From Enterobacter bugandensis (GTDB taxonomy: Bacteria > Pseudomonadota > Gammaproteobacteria > Enterobacterales > Enterobacteriaceae): a DNA stretch of 64,000 bases. The notes beneath the pieces are model-generated. The model worked only from the letters and a program-made list of their open reading frames with translations, was not told the DNA's origin and made no database searches. Location: positions 4,092,001-4,156,000 of the forward strand of contig NZ_LT992502.1 in the NCBI RefSeq assembly GCF_900324475.1, read 5' to 3'. The translations under genes and the position numbers were made by a program. Position 1 is the stretch's first letter. Each line of letters starts with the position of its first letter. Of this stretch, positions 54,866 through 64,000 are shown piece by piece.

Positions 54866-54924
54866 AAAGGCAAATGCTACAGACGAAAAAAAAGACGCCT
54901 TTCGACGTCTTTCTTCTGGAATAT

Positions 54925-55011
54925 TGGTACCGAGGATGGGACTCGAACCCACAAGCCCGTTAGGGCACTACCACCTCAAGGTAGCGTGTCTACCAATTCC
55001 ACCACCTCGGT
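54925..55011 (-). tRNA. leuU: tRNA-Leu (GAG)
   Basis: An 87-nt class II tRNA with encoded CCA on the minus strand. Anticodon GAG lies in CTACCTTGAGGTGGTAG, and the long variable arm GTGCCCTAACGGGC forms a stem typical of leucine tRNAs. The acceptor ACCGAGG pairs fully with CCTCGGT. It lies nine bases after the secG stop on the same strand and is probably processed from the secG transcript. Confidence 0.97.
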
Positions 55012-55020
55012 ACGGAATAC

Positions 55021-55353
55021 TTACTGCGGGATATCGCTGGTTGGCTTAGCCGGTGCAGCTGGCTGAGTCTGCTCAGTTTTGGCTGGCGCGCTCAGATTTT
55101 CCCACTCGCTTCCTTTGCTGGTCTTGTTGCTGTTGATATTGCCCAGCACCAGACTGATGATGAAGAACAGCGTAGCCAGAATCGCCGTCGTGCGGGTCAT
55201 GAAGTTCGCAGAACCACTTGAACCGAACAGCGTACCGGAAGCGCCTGCTCCGAAGGAGGCTCCCATATCAGCGCCTTTACCTTGCTGCAGCATAATCAGC
55301 GCTACGAGAGCGATGGCTACAATAAGGAAAATAACTAAAAGAGCTTCGTACAT
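55021..55353 (-). CDS. secG: Preprotein translocase subunit SecG
   Basis: Predicted 110 residues, the E. coli length. Two membrane segments (about 3-23 and 54-73) flank the cytosolic loop LQQGKGADMGASFGAGASGTLFGSSGSANF, a clear SecG signature. It assists SecA-driven protein export through SecYE. The C-terminal tail is rich in Pro, Ala and Gln. The ATG reading MYEALLVIFL was chosen over a start 16 codons upstream that would add charged residues before the first helix. Confidence 0.96.
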   Translation of the reverse strand: MYEALLVIFLIVAIALVALIMLQQGKGADMGASFGAGASGTLFGSSGSANFMTRTTAILATLFFIISLVLGNINSNKTSKGSEWENLSAPAKTEQTQPAAPAKPTSDIPQ

Positions 55354-55532
55354 AATCAACCTGTTCCTTGCGGATTTGCCGCATACCAATGCTTCGACCA
55401 ATTAGCAGGATTTTTGTTTCCCACTGAAGCGGGTGTGAATACTAACCAAAGCGAATCACCTTCGCAAGGGCATTTTCGACGCATTGTATCAACTGCGGAA
55501 AAAAACAGCAAAAAGCCATTAATTGCTTAAAA

Positions 55533-55557
55533 CAAAGGCGGCAAACGCCGCCTTTTT
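55533..55557. terminator. Hairpin between glmM and secG
   Basis: A perfect 9-bp stem AAAGGCGGC/GCCGCCTTT with loop AAAC. T-rich sequence follows on the minus strand (TTTGTTTT), consistent with an end for glmM transcripts, 20 bp after the stop. Confidence 0.85.
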
Positions 55558-55576
55558 AAACATTTAGCATGCAAGA

Positions 55577-56914
55577 TTATGCAGCTTTTACGGCATCCGC
55601 AATACGGTGCGCAAATTCGGTGACCTGCGCTTCGTCTTCGCCTTCCACCATCACGCGGATCAGTGGTTCGGTACCGGACTTACGCAGCAGCACGCGTCCA
55701 CGGCTGCCCAGCGCCGCTTCAACGTCAGCCATTACCGCTTTCACGTTGTCATTTTCCAGCGGATCGCCTTTACCCGCAGTGAAACGCACGTTTACCAGGA
55801 TCTGCGGGAACATTTTCATCCCGCTGCACAGATCATGCAAACTCATATGGTTGCGCGCCATCGCGGCAACCACCTGAAGCGCCGCTACGATACCGTCGCC
55901 AGTCGTGGTTTTGTCGAGCAGGATCACGTGGCCGGAGTTCTCAGCACCAATGCGCCAGCCTTTCTCCTGCAGCTTTTCCAGCACGTAGCGGTCGCCCACT
56001 TTCGCGCGAACAAACGGAATACCGAGCTGTTTCAGCGCCAGCTCCAGACCCATGTTGCTCATCAACGTCCCAACCGCGCCGCCGCGCAGCTGCCCCTGGC
56101 GCAGGCCTTCACGGGCAATGATGTAGAGGATCTGATCGCCGTCGACTTTATTACCTTCGTGGTCAACCATGATCACGCGGTCACCGTCGCCGTCCAGGGC
56201 AATACCCAGATCGGCTTTTTCCGCCAGCACGCGCGCCTGCAGGGCGCGCACGTCCGTCGCCCCGACTTCTTCGTTAATATTCAGACCATCCGGCTCGCAG
56301 CCGATGGCGATCACTTTCGCACCCAGCTCGCGGAAGACATTCGGCGCAATGTGATAGGTCGCACCGTTCGCACAGTCCACCACAATTTTAAGATGCGCCA
56401 GGCTCAGCTCGTTCGGGAAGGTGCCTTTGCAGAATTCGATATAACGACCCGCCGCATCGACGATACGGTTCGCTTTACCCAGCTCGGCGGAATCAACACA
56501 GGTGATCTCTTTTTCCATTTCGGCTTCAATGGCCTCTTCCACTTCGTCCGGCAGCTTGGTGCCGTCAATGGAGAAGAACTTAATGCCATTGTCGTAGAAC
56601 GGGTTATGAGACGCCGAGATCACAATTCCCGCTTCCGCGCGGAAGGTGCGCGTAAGGTAGGCAACAGCAGGCGTTGGCATTGGGCCAGTAAACGAGGCTG
56701 AAAGCCCTGCCGCTGCCAGACCCGCCTCCAACGCAGATTCCAGCATATAGCCCGAAATACGGGTATCTTTACCAATAATGATCTTACGTGAGCCATGACG
56801 CGCCAGTACCTTGCCGGCAGCCCAGCCGAGCTTCAGAACAAAATCAGGGGTAATTGGAGCATCGCCTACGCGCCCACGGATACCATCGGTACCAAAATAT
56901 TTACGGTTACTCAT
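55577..56914 (-). CDS. glmM: Phosphoglucosamine mutase GlmM
   Basis: Predicted 445 residues, the E. coli length. It converts glucosamine 6-phosphate to the 1-phosphate for UDP-GlcNAc, peptidoglycan and LPS synthesis. The phosphoserine loop is [12 protein letters not shown] with Ser102, metal binding is [12 protein letters not shown], and the sugar loop is [12 protein letters not shown]; all are intact. The ATG reading [14 protein letters not shown] was chosen. It overlaps the folP stop by eight bases, so translation of the pair is coupled. Confidence 0.97.
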   Translation of the reverse strand: MSNRKYFGTDGIRGRVGDAPITPDFVLKLGWAAGKVLARHGSRKIIIGKDTRISGYMLESALEAGLAAAGLSASFTGPMPTPAVAYLTRTFRAEAGIVISASHNPFYDNGIKFFSIDGTKLPDEVEEAIEAEMEKEITCVDSAELGKANRIVDAAGRYIEFCKGTFPNELSLAHLKIVVDCANGATYHIAPNVFRELGAKVIAIGCEPDGLNINEEVGATDVRALQARVLAEKADLGIALDGDGDRVIMVDHEGNKVDGDQILYIIAREGLRQGQLRGGAVGTLMSNMGLELALKQLGIPFVRAKVGDRYVLEKLQEKGWRIGAENSGHVILLDKTTTGDGIVAALQVVAAMARNHMSLHDLCSGMKMFPQILVNVRFTAGKGDPLENDNVKAVMADVEAALGSRGRVLLRKSGTEPLIRVMVEGEDEAQVTEFAHRIADAVKAA

Positions 56915-57755
56915 AGCGTTTGTTTTCCTTCGCTGCCAGTGTGGCTTCCACCACACGCATGGCTTCTACTGTTTCTTTGACGTCATGGACACGGATAATG
57001 TGCGCGCCTTGCATCGCCGCAATTACCGCGCAGGCCAGGCTGCCACTCAGGCGCTCGCTCGGTCCTACATTCAGCAATTGGCCAATCATCGACTTTCTCG
57101 ACATACCCACCAGCAGTGGCAGACCAAAGTGATGAAATTCCGATAAGCGCGCAAGCAACGCATAATTGTGTGAGAGATTTTTACCGAAACCGAACCCCGG
57201 GTCGAGCAGCAATTTCTCTTTTGGGATGCCTGCACGCTCACAGCGTTCAATATGCTCAATAAAGAAGCGATTCACGTCGGCAAAGACATCATCATACTTC
57301 GGCGCTTCCTGCATAGTTTTCGGTTGCCCCTGCATGTGCATCAGGCATACCGGCAGGCCGGTTTCTGCAGCGGCCTCGATCGCACCTGGTTCGGTAAGCG
57401 AGCGGATATCATTGATAATGTGAGCGCCCACTCTCGCCACTTCACGGATCACTTCTGGTTTGGACGTGTCGACGGAGATCCACACCTCGAAACGTTGCGC
57501 GATTGCCTCAACCACCGGCACCACGCGCGCCAGCTCTTCTTCCACCGAAACATCTGCCGCGCCGGGACGCGTCGATTCACCGCCCACGTCAATGATGGTG
57601 GCACCCGCGTTGATCATTAGATTTGCGTGCTTAACCGCGTCGATAAGCGTGTTATGCGTGCCGCCGTCAGAGAAGGAGTCAGGGGTAACATTCAGGATCC
57701 CCATCACGTGCGGATGTGAAAGATCGAGATGCGAGTCCTGGGCGAAGAGTTTCAT
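56907..57755 (-). CDS. folP: Dihydropteroate synthase FolP
   Basis: Predicted 282 residues, the E. coli length. It condenses p-aminobenzoate with the pterin diphosphate to give dihydropteroate and is the target of sulfonamides. Seen in the sequence: [16 protein letters not shown] (first loop), GGESTRPGA (second loop), [16 protein letters not shown] and [10 protein letters not shown] saw none of the loop insertions that mark acquired resistance in some species, but point changes were not assessed. A terminator stands between ftsH and this gene. Confidence 0.96.
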   Translation of the reverse strand: MKLFAQDSHLDLSHPHVMGILNVTPDSFSDGGTHNTLIDAVKHANLMINAGATIIDVGGESTRPGAADVSVEEELARVVPVVEAIAQRFEVWISVDTSKPEVIREVARVGAHIINDIRSLTEPGAIEAAAETGLPVCLMHMQGQPKTMQEAPKYDDVFADVNRFFIEHIERCERAGIPKEKLLLDPGFGFGKNLSHNYALLARLSEFHHFGLPLLVGMSRKSMIGQLLNVGPSERLSGSLACAVIAAMQGAHIIRVHDVKETVEAMRVVEATLAAKENKRYE

Positions 57756-57793
57756 GGTCAAATCCCTGGTTTTAGTATGGTTTAACGGAAAAG

Positions 57794-57820
57794 AAAAACC
57801 CCGGAGCAAGCTCCAGGGTT
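57794..57820 (-). terminator. Intrinsic terminator between ftsH and folP
   Basis: On the minus strand ACCCTGGAGC pairs with GCTCCGGGGT (one G-U) and is followed by TTTTTC. It lies 34 bp after ftsH. folP-glmM therefore depend on read-through or a nearby promoter. Confidence 0.87.
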
Positions 57821-57853
57821 TGGGGTACAGACAAACGCTTCAACAGCAGTGAC

Positions 57854-59788
57854 TTACTTGTCGCCCAACTGCTCTGACATGGTGTTGCCCGGGTTTGGCG
57901 TACGCGGTTCATCGACCGGACGCGGCGCGCGCGGGGTACCATTGTTGTCAGAATTGTTGGAAGCGCCTGGGTCTTCCCAGCCAGCTGGCGGACGCACTTC
58001 GCGGCGAGCCATCAGGTCGTCAATCTGCGGTGCATCGATGGTCTCATATTTCATGAGCGCATCTTTCATCGAATGCAGAATGTCCATATTGTCGTTCAGG
58101 ATCTGACGCGCGCGACCGTAGTTACGTTCAATCAGCGCTTTCACTTCCTGGTCGATGATACGTGCCGTCTCATCGGACATATGTTTTGCTTTCGCTACGG
58201 AGCGGCCCAGGAATACTTCACCCTCTTCCTCTGCATACAGCAGCGGACCGAGTTTGTCGGAGAAGCCCCATTGAGTCACCATGTTACGCGCCAGGTTTGT
58301 CGCCACTTTAATGTCGTTCGACGCACCGGTAGAAACATGTTCCGGACCGTAGATGATCTCTTCTGCCAGACGACCGCCGTACAGGGTCGAAATCTGGCTT
58401 TCCAGCTTCTGACGGCTGGCGCTGATCGCGTCGCCCTCAGGCAGGAAGAAGGTCACACCCAGCGCACGGCCGCGCGGAATAATCGTTACCTTGTGTACCG
58501 GATCGTGTTCCGGCACCAGGCGACCGATAATCGCGTGACCCGCTTCGTGGTAAGCCGTGGACTCTTTCTGCGCTTCCGTCATCACCATGGAGCGACGTTC
58601 CGCACCCATCATGATTTTGTCTTTCGCTTTCTCGAACTCCACCATGGAGACCACGCGCTTGTTACCGCGAGCGGCAAACAGTGCAGCTTCGTTGACCAGG
58701 TTAGCCAGGTCCGCACCGGAGAAGCCCGGGGTACCGCGCGCAATGATTGCCGCGTCGATATCTGGCGCCAGCGGTACGCGACGCATGTGCACTTTCAGAA
58801 TCTGTTCACGACCACGAACATCCGGCAGACCGACAACAACCTGACGGTCGAAACGGCCTGGACGCAGCAGCGCAGGGTCAAGTACATCCGGACGGTTAGT
58901 CGCCGCGATAACGATAATACCTTCGTTACCTTCGAAGCCGTCCATCTCAACCAGCATCTGGTTCAGGGTCTGCTCACGCTCATCGTGACCACCGCCCAGG
59001 CCCGCGCCACGCTGGCGGCCTACGGCGTCGATTTCATCGATAAAGATGATGCACGGTGCTGCCTTCTTGGCCTGCTCGAACATGTCACGCACACGAGATG
59101 CACCGACACCCACGAACATTTCAACGAAGTCAGAACCTGAAATAGTAAAGAACGGCACCTTCGCTTCACCCGCGATGGCTTTCGCCAGCAGGGTTTTACC
59201 GGTACCCGGAGGGCCTACCATCAGGACGCCTTTCGGGATCTTACCGCCCAGTTTCTGGAAACGGCTCGGCTCGCGCAGGTATTCAACCAGTTCACCCACT
59301 TCTTCTTTTGCTTCGTCACAACCGGCGACGTCAGCAAACGTGGTCTTGATCTGGTCTTCCGTCAGCATACGCGCCTTGCTCTTACCGAACGACATGGCAC
59401 CTTTGCCACCGCCGCCCTGCATCTGGCGCATAAAGAAGATCCAGACGCCGATAAGAAGCAGCATCGGGAACCAGGAAATGAAGATAGAAGCCAGCAGGCT
59501 TGGTTCTTCTGGCGGCTCGCCTACCACTTTGACGTTTTTGGTCAGAAGGTTATCAAGCAGCTTAGGATCGTTCACCGGGATGTAAGTCGTGTAACGGTTA
59601 CTATCTTTCTTGGTAACGTTGATCTCACGTCCGTTGATACGCGCTTCGCGAACCTGGTCCTGATTGACCTCTTGCAGGAAGGTAGAATAATCCACCTTGC
59701 GGCCATTCGACTCGCTGGGCCCAAAGCTCTGGAATACTGACATCAGCACAACGGCAATGACCAGCCAGAGTATTAGGTTTTTCGCCAT
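57854..59788 (-). CDS. ftsH: ATP-dependent zinc metalloprotease FtsH
   Basis: Predicted 644 residues, the E. coli length. Two N-terminal membrane helices (about 5-24 and 98-119) flank a periplasmic domain. The AAA module has GPPGTGKT (Walker A), [11 protein letters not shown] (Walker B), the pore motif [11 protein letters not shown] and the arginine-finger region [11 protein letters not shown]. The zinc site HEAGH lies near residue 415. It degrades membrane proteins, LpxC and SigmaH. The ATG reading MAKNLILW was chosen over an ATG three codons upstream. The C-terminus is Pro/Asn-rich and ends SEQLGDK. Confidence 0.97.
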   Translation of the reverse strand: MAKNLILWLVIAVVLMSVFQSFGPSESNGRKVDYSTFLQEVNQDQVREARINGREINVTKKDSNRYTTYIPVNDPKLLDNLLTKNVKVVGEPPEEPSLLASIFISWFPMLLLIGVWIFFMRQMQGGGGKGAMSFGKSKARMLTEDQIKTTFADVAGCDEAKEEVGELVEYLREPSRFQKLGGKIPKGVLMVGPPGTGKTLLAKAIAGEAKVPFFTISGSDFVEMFVGVGASRVRDMFEQAKKAAPCIIFIDEIDAVGRQRGAGLGGGHDEREQTLNQMLVEMDGFEGNEGIIVIAATNRPDVLDPALLRPGRFDRQVVVGLPDVRGREQILKVHMRRVPLAPDIDAAIIARGTPGFSGADLANLVNEAALFAARGNKRVVSMVEFEKAKDKIMMGAERRSMVMTEAQKESTAYHEAGHAIIGRLVPEHDPVHKVTIIPRGRALGVTFFLPEGDAISASRQKLESQISTLYGGRLAEEIIYGPEHVSTGASNDIKVATNLARNMVTQWGFSDKLGPLLYAEEEGEVFLGRSVAKAKHMSDETARIIDQEVKALIERNYGRARQILNDNMDILHSMKDALMKYETIDAPQIDDLMARREVRPPAGWEDPGASNNSDNNGTPRAPRPVDEPRTPNPGNTMSEQLGDK

Positions 59789-59890
59789 GTCACTCAAGGG
59801 ATTAACCTCATATTACAACTGTGTTAAAAACAGCGTCAGGATACTCTATATCCAGTTTCATTCAAACTTTCGTCTGAAATCTCCCGGTTA

Positions 59891-60517
59891 TCATTTTCGC
59901 CCGGTCGCTACAATATACACTTCACGGGAACGGGCCCGGGAAGAGTCCGGCTTACGAACTTTGACCTTCGCAAACAGGGAGCGAATTTCCTTAAGATACT
60001 CCTCGAAACCTTCGCCCTGAAACACCTTCACAACAAAACTACCACCAGGCGCTAGTACATCACGACACATTTCTAACGCTAGCTCCACCAGATACATGGC
60101 GCGGGGGATATCCACCGCCGGTGTTCCGCACATATTTGGTGCCATATCCGACATGACAACCTGGACCTTACTGTCACCAACACGATCAAGTAACGCTTTC
60201 AGCACTAATTCATCACGAAAGTCGCCCTGAAGGAAGTCGACACCAACGATGGGATCCATTGGTAAAAGATCGCACGCGATGATTCGGCCCGTTCCGCCGA
60301 TCTGCGTTACCGCATACTGGGACCATCCGCCAGGTGCCGCACCGAGGTCGACAACCGTCATCCCCGGCTTAAAAAGTTTGTCACTTTGCTGTATTTCATC
60401 AAGTTTAAACCAGGCACGGGAACGTAACCCCTTTTTCTGTGCCTGTTGAACATATTTATCGCTAAAGTGTTCCTGAAGCCAGCGGCTGGAACTGGCAGAA
60501 CGCTTTTTACCTGTCAT
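59891..60517 (-). CDS. rlmE: 23S rRNA Um2552 methyltransferase RlmE (FtsJ/RrmJ)
   Basis: Predicted 208 residues (E. coli 209, which ends in one extra proline). It 2'-O-methylates U2552 in the A-loop of 23S rRNA, a late 50S step. The AdoMet motif is [15 protein letters not shown]. Catalytic Lys, Asp, Lys and Glu are visible in [29 protein letters not shown] and SREVYIVA. Position 132 reads Cys where E. coli has Ser (PNMCG versus PNMSG), a conservative change. It lies upstream of ftsH by 102 bp and is probably co-transcribed, with heat-shock control in E. coli. Confidence 0.96.
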   Translation of the reverse strand: MTGKKRSASSSRWLQEHFSDKYVQQAQKKGLRSRAWFKLDEIQQSDKLFKPGMTVVDLGAAPGGWSQYAVTQIGGTGRIIACDLLPMDPIVGVDFLQGDFRDELVLKALLDRVGDSKVQVVMSDMAPNMCGTPAVDIPRAMYLVELALEMCRDVLAPGGSFVVKVFQGEGFEEYLKEIRSLFAKVKVRKPDSSRARSREVYIVATGRK

Positions 60518-60644
60518 TTAACATTTCCGTCCTGGTTCATCGTTGCTTGCCTGTGACGTAAATTTCTACGCAGCTATTTGGCGATATAAGGGAGATGGCG
60601 GTAGAATGAACCGTTTTCAATCCCAACGTAAGCAAAAATATACG

Positions 60645-60938
60645 ATGAATCTGAGTACTAAACAAAAACAGCACCTTAAAGGTCTGGCACATCCGCTCAA
60701 GCCTGTAGTCATGCTTGGCAACAATGGTTTGACCGAAGGGGTGCTTGCCGAGATTGAACAAGCGCTGGAACACCACGAGCTGATCAAGGTGAAAATCGCC
60801 TCTGAAGACAGAGACACTAAAAACCTGATCGTGGAAGCCATCGTGCGCGAAACCGGCGCCTGTAATGTACAGGTCATCGGTAAAACGCTGGTGCTCTATC
60901 GCCCATCTAAAGAGCGTAAAATCTCGCTGCCACGCTAA
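60645..60938 (+). CDS. yhbY: CRM-domain ribosome-associated protein YhbY
   Basis: Predicted 97 residues, the E. coli length. A single CRM RNA-binding domain fills the protein, with the GNNG-like loop in VVMLGNNGLTEGV. It binds 50S precursors in E. coli and may help 23S maturation. The ATG at 60645 was chosen over longer in-frame starts upstream because it begins at the domain. It is divergent from rlmE with 127 bp between. Confidence 0.94.
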   Translation: MNLSTKQKQHLKGLAHPLKPVVMLGNNGLTEGVLAEIEQALEHHELIKVKIASEDRDTKNLIVEAIVRETGACNVQVIGKTLVLYRPSKERKISLPR

Positions 60939-61025
60939 GGATATCCTGAATCAATCACATTTTCTGTGTGAAACGAGGGATTTCTTTCAGCAGGCTCAGC
61001 AAAATGCCATGCTCCTTGAGTTGAT

Positions 61026-61049
61026 AAAAGGCCGCTATGCGGCCTTTTT
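61026..61049. terminator. Bidirectional terminator between yhbY and greA
   Basis: A perfect stem AAAGGCCGC/GCGGCCTTT with a three-base loop. T-runs follow on both strands (TTTTTCTTTT on plus, TTTTATC on minus), so it ends both convergent transcripts. Confidence 0.92.
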
Positions 61050-61090
61050 CTTTTCTTTACAATGTATCAACATCTTAGTAGAGAAGCGAA

Positions 61091-61567
61091 TTACAGGTAT
61101 TCAACCTTGATAATTTCGTATTCCACTTCACCGCCAGGGGTGCGGATGGTGACAACATCGTCCTGCTCTTTGCCAATCAGGCCGCGAGCAATGGGTGAGT
61201 TCACCGAAATCAGGTTCTGTTTGAAGTCTGCTTCATCATCGCCCACGATGCGATAGGTTTGCTCTTCATCGTTGTCGAGGTTCAGAACGCTGACGGTAGA
61301 ACCAAAGATCACGCGACCGTTGTTAGGCATTTTGGTGATATCGATAACCTGCGCATTAGACAGTTTCGCTTCGATATCTTTAATGCGCCCTTCACAGAAA
61401 CCCTGCTGCTCGCGCGCCGCATGGTATTCAGCATTCTCTTTCAGGTCGCCATGCTCACGGGCTTCCGCGATAGCGGCGATGATTTCAGGGCGACGCACGG
61501 ATTTCAGGAAATCCAGCTCTTCGCGCAGTTTTTCGGCACCACGTAAGGTCATCGGAATAGCTTGCAT
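61091..61567 (-). CDS. greA: Transcript cleavage factor GreA
   Basis: Predicted 158 residues, the E. coli length. The N-terminal coiled coil (about 1-75) carries the acidic tip [14 protein letters not shown]. The C-terminal FKBP-like domain follows ([30 protein letters not shown], then [19 protein letters not shown]). It enters the RNA polymerase secondary channel and stimulates cleavage of backtracked RNA. The divergent dacB lies 228 bp away; the region between is GC-rich and contains promoter sequence that was not resolved. Confidence 0.96.
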   Translation of the reverse strand: MQAIPMTLRGAEKLREELDFLKSVRRPEIIAAIAEAREHGDLKENAEYHAAREQQGFCEGRIKDIEAKLSNAQVIDITKMPNNGRVIFGSTVSVLNLDNDEEQTYRIVGDDEADFKQNLISVNSPIARGLIGKEQDDVVTIRTPGGEVEYEIIKVEYL

Positions 61568-61795
61568 TTGTTATACCTCTTAAACATTCCTGTTGGGAGC
61601 AGTGTTCCCTGCTCCTGCCCCCCGAAGCGGGCAAGAAGCAAAAAGAAAACCGACCCGGGAGCGACGCCCCAGGTCAGCAGCAATTTTTCAATTTGATACG
61701 CATTTTACCGCGAAGTTCACTATGGGTCATCGTTTACTTTGCAGTGCCATGCACCGTAGTATGACGGTTTGTTTTCGGGTTGTTAGCGCGAGATT

Positions 61796-63229
61796 ATGCG
61801 ATTTTCCAGTTTTATCATCGGATTGACTACCAGTATAACGTTCACCGCCCAGGCCGCGAATGTTGATGAGTACATTAATCAGCTCCCCGCAGGCGCGAAC
61901 CTCGCCCTGATGGTGCAGAAGGTTGGCGCACAGGCTCCCGAGATTGACTATCACAGTCAACAGATGGCGCTGCCTGCCAGTACCCAGAAGGTGATCACTG
62001 CCCTCGCCGCCCTGCTCCAACTCGGGCCTGACTTCCGTTTTACCACCACGCTTGAAACCAAAGGTAACGTCGACGGTGGCGAACTGAAAGGCGATCTTAT
62101 CGCCCGTTTCGGTGGCGATCCCACCTTTAAGCGCCAGGATATCCGCAACATGGTAGCGGTGTTGAAAAAATCCGGCGTGACAAAAATCGATGGCAACGTG
62201 CTGATCGATACCTCCATTTTTGCCAGCCACGATAAAGCACCAGGCTGGCCGTGGAACGACATGACGCAGTGCTTTAGCGCCCCGCCAGCCGCCGCGATTG
62301 TTGACCGCAACTGCTTCTCGATTTCCCTTTACAGCGCGCCCAAGCCAGATGATTTAGCGTTCATTCGCGTGGCATCTTACTATCCGGTGACCATGTTTAG
62401 CCAGGTGCGAACGCTGGCTAAAGGCTCCCCTGATGCCCAGTACTGCGAACTGGACGTGGTGCCTGGCGATCTTAACCGCTACACCCTCACCGGCTGCCTG
62501 ACGCAGCGCGCCGATCCCCTGCCGCTGGCCTTCGCGATTCAGGATGGCGCAAGCTATGCGGGTGCGATTCTCAAGGATGAGCTGAAGCAGGCGGGAATAA
62601 CCTACTCCGGCACGCTGCTACGCCAGACGCAGGTCAACCAGCCCGGAACGGTCATTGCCAGCAAACAGTCGCCACCGCTGCACGATTTGCTGCGAATTAT
62701 GCTGAAAAAGTCTGACAACATGATTGCCGACACCGTGTTCCGCATGATTGGCCACGCGCGTTTCGGCGTGCCGGGAACCTGGCGCGCGGGCTCAGACGCT
62801 GTTCGTCAGATCCTGCGCCAGCAGGCGGGGATCGATCTGGGTAACACTATCGCCGTTGATGGTTCAGGATTATCGCGTCATAACCTGATTGCCCCGGCCA
62901 CCATGATGCAGGTGCTTCAGTACATTGCACAACATGACACTGAGCTAAACTTTATCTCAATGCTGCCGCTTGCCGGACACGACGGTTCGCTGCAGTACCG
63001 CGCCGGGCTTCATGCAGCGGGTGTGGATGGCAAAGTCTCCGCGAAAACAGGTTCACTGCAGGGGGTGTATAACCTGGCAGGGTTCATCACGACCGCCAGC
63101 GGACAGCGCATGGCATTCGTGCAGTATCTTTCCGGCTATGCCGTCGAACCGACCGACCAGCGCAACCGCCGTATTCCACTGGTTCGCTTCGAAAGCAGGC
63201 TTTATAAAGACATCTACCAGAATAACTAG
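61796..63229 (+). CDS. dacB: D-Ala-D-Ala carboxypeptidase/endopeptidase PBP4 (DacB)
   Basis: Predicted 477 residues, the E. coli length. A Sec signal peptide ends near AQA-ANVDE (residue 20). Penicillin-binding motifs are intact: Ser62-x-x-Lys65 (STQK), SDN in KKSDNMIADT and KTG at 417-419 (AKTGSLQ). The class C PBP has a large inserted domain between the first two motifs. It trims and cleaves peptidoglycan cross-links; in some Enterobacterales and Pseudomonas its loss affects AmpC beta-lactamase induction. Two bases separate its stop from the next gene, a response regulator, which is unlike E. coli, where obgE follows. Confidence 0.96.
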   Translation: MRFSSFIIGLTTSITFTAQAANVDEYINQLPAGANLALMVQKVGAQAPEIDYHSQQMALPASTQKVITALAALLQLGPDFRFTTTLETKGNVDGGELKGDLIARFGGDPTFKRQDIRNMVAVLKKSGVTKIDGNVLIDTSIFASHDKAPGWPWNDMTQCFSAPPAAAIVDRNCFSISLYSAPKPDDLAFIRVASYYPVTMFSQVRTLAKGSPDAQYCELDVVPGDLNRYTLTGCLTQRADPLPLAFAIQDGASYAGAILKDELKQAGITYSGTLLRQTQVNQPGTVIASKQSPPLHDLLRIMLKKSDNMIADTVFRMIGHARFGVPGTWRAGSDAVRQILRQQAGIDLGNTIAVDGSGLSRHNLIAPATMMQVLQYIAQHDTELNFISMLPLAGHDGSLQYRAGLHAAGVDGKVSAKTGSLQGVYNLAGFITTASGQRMAFVQYLSGYAVEPTDQRNRRIPLVRFESRLYKDIYQNN

Positions 63230-63231
63230 CG

Positions 63232-63894
63232 ATGAAACTACTTATAGTTGAAGACGATCTGTTATTACAGGAAGGACTGGCTCTGGGACTCGCCAATGAA
63301 GGCTATGCCCTGGACTGTGCCGGCACCGCGGCAGAAGCAGATGCCCTGATCCAGAGCGGCGAATACAGCCTGGTGATCCTTGACCTGGGCTTGCCGGACA
63401 AAGACGGCGCGACGTTGCTTACCCAGTGGCGTCGCCGGGGCATCGCCAATCCGGTGTTAATCCTGACGGCACGCGACGCCATTGAAGATCGTATTACAGG
63501 CCTTGATGCTGGCGCCGATGATTACCTGGTGAAGCCCTTTGCGCTTGCAGAACTTCAGGCTCGGGTGCGAGCGTTAATACGCCGTTATCAGGGCCATAGT
63601 GATAACTTACTAACCGACGGGGACATTACCCTGAATCTGCAAACCCAGCAGGTATTGCGCCAGTCCCAGCCCGTTGAAGTCACACCAAAAGAGTTCGCCT
63701 TGCTGACGCGTCTGATCATGCGCAGCGGACAAACGGTACACAGAGAAACCCTTCAGCAGGATATCTATTCCTGGCAGGACGATCCGGGGTCAAATACCCT
63801 GGAAGTCCACATCCACAACCTGCGTCGTAAGCTCGGCAAAGACCGGATTAAAACCGTCCGCGGCGTTGGCTACCGCCTGGAGAGCCAGAAATGA
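63232..63894 (+). CDS. OmpR-family response regulator, PmrA/BasR-like
   Basis: Predicted 220 residues. The receiver domain has Glu7-Asp8-Asp9, phosphoacceptor Asp51 in [13 protein letters not shown], and the switch lysine in [10 protein letters not shown]. The C-terminal winged helix has [13 protein letters not shown] and the recognition region [17 protein letters not shown], close to BasR/PmrA of E. coli, though many other positions differ; QseB is the next nearest relative. It starts two bases after dacB and overlaps the following kinase gene by four bases (ATGA). The eptA/pmrC gene that usually accompanies PmrAB is not beside it, so it is probably a paralogue; its targets are unknown. Confidence 0.85.
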   Translation: MKLLIVEDDLLLQEGLALGLANEGYALDCAGTAAEADALIQSGEYSLVILDLGLPDKDGATLLTQWRRRGIANPVLILTARDAIEDRITGLDAGADDYLVKPFALAELQARVRALIRRYQGHSDNLLTDGDITLNLQTQQVLRQSQPVEVTPKEFALLTRLIMRSGQTVHRETLQQDIYSWQDDPGSNTLEVHIHNLRRKLGKDRIKTVRGVGYRLESQK

Positions 63895-64000
63895 ACAGCA
63901 TGCGTCGGCGATTAATGGTGTTGCTGGCGGTCATTCTGTTATTTTTCCAGCTGATAAGCGTCATTTGGTTGTGGCACGAAAGCCGCGAGCAGATTGGCTT
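63891..64000 (+). CDS. Sensor histidine kinase, N-terminal fragment at the window edge
   Basis: The frame opens at an ATG overlapping the regulator stop and runs off the window after 36 residues. It begins [20 protein letters not shown], a short basic lead followed by one membrane helix, the normal opening of a PmrB/QseC-type sensor kinase. No catalytic motif is visible in the fragment. The call rests mainly on coupling to the regulator gene. Confidence 0.75.
   Translation, partial: MNSMRRRLMVLLAVILLFFQLISVIWLWHESREQIG

Noticed and set aside
63232-63894. Calling the regulator PmrA outright
   Set aside because: The recognition helix fits BasR/PmrA, but the gene is linked to dacB and not to eptA, so a paralogue is just as likely and no symbol was assigned.

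Overview
The window is about 64 kb of chromosomal core sequence from an Enterobacteriaceae bacterium, most like Enterobacter, Lelliottia or Leclercia. Gene order follows the E. coli K-12 yqjA-to-dacB segment almost gene for gene. Protein lengths mostly match the E. coli orthologues, base composition is moderately GC-rich and REP-like palindromes are scattered between genes. Species was inferred from remembered family sequences, not from a search. I saw no phage, insertion sequence, integron, CRISPR array, toxin-antitoxin or defence island, and no obvious pseudogene.

Layout. (1) 1-6.3 kb holds envelope and stress genes: yqjA (5' end missing), mzrA, yqjC, yqjDEK, yqjF, yqjG, yhaH, yhaJ and yhaK. 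(2) 6.3-16.1 kb, on the minus strand, holds anaerobic amino-acid catabolism: cyuPA for cysteine and tdcABCDE for threonine and serine, with a near-consensus CRP site ahead of each unit. (3) 16.8-20.9 kb holds rnpB and a reduced galactarate/glucarate locus (garL-garR, divergent garD). (4) 21.0-27.3 kb is an intact galactitol operon, gatYZABCD plus gatR, with a readable CRP and GatR promoter. (5) 27.4-36.2 kb holds rsmI, lpoA, yraN, diaA, dolP, yraQ, yraR, yhbOPQS and ubiT. (6) 36.4-42.8 kb holds ubiUV for O2-independent ubiquinone synthesis, yhbW, mtr, deaD and the tiny gene yrbN. (7) 42.9-53.1 kb is the large minus-strand RNA and translation cluster metY-rimP-nusA-infB-rbfA-truB-rpsO-pnp-nlpI. 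(8) 53.4-61.6 kb holds argG, tRNA-Leu, secG, glmM, folP, ftsH, rlmE, yhbY and greA. (9) 61.8-64.0 kb holds dacB followed at once by a PmrA/BasR-like response regulator and the start of its sensor kinase, which runs off the window.

How the parts work together. The tdc genes turn threonine and serine into 2-keto acids, then acyl-CoA plus formate, then acyl-phosphate and ATP. CyuPA adds cysteine desulfidation to pyruvate. The gat genes import galactitol by PTS and cleave it to triose phosphates. The gar genes dehydrate, cleave and reduce aldarates to D-glycerate. The metY-to-nlpI block couples initiator tRNA supply, transcription antitermination, initiation, ribosome assembly and RNA decay.

Most informative departures from the E. 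coli K-12 arrangement: tdcF and tdcG absent, garP and garK absent, no tdcR seen, gat genes present at this position with gatR intact, yhbX absent between argG and leuU, and a two-component system inserted after dacB. I found no convincing new biological system. The most useful leads are the dacB-linked regulator pair, the gat operator architecture, the inverted repeat between garL and garD, and the long AT-rich leader region ahead of tdcA.
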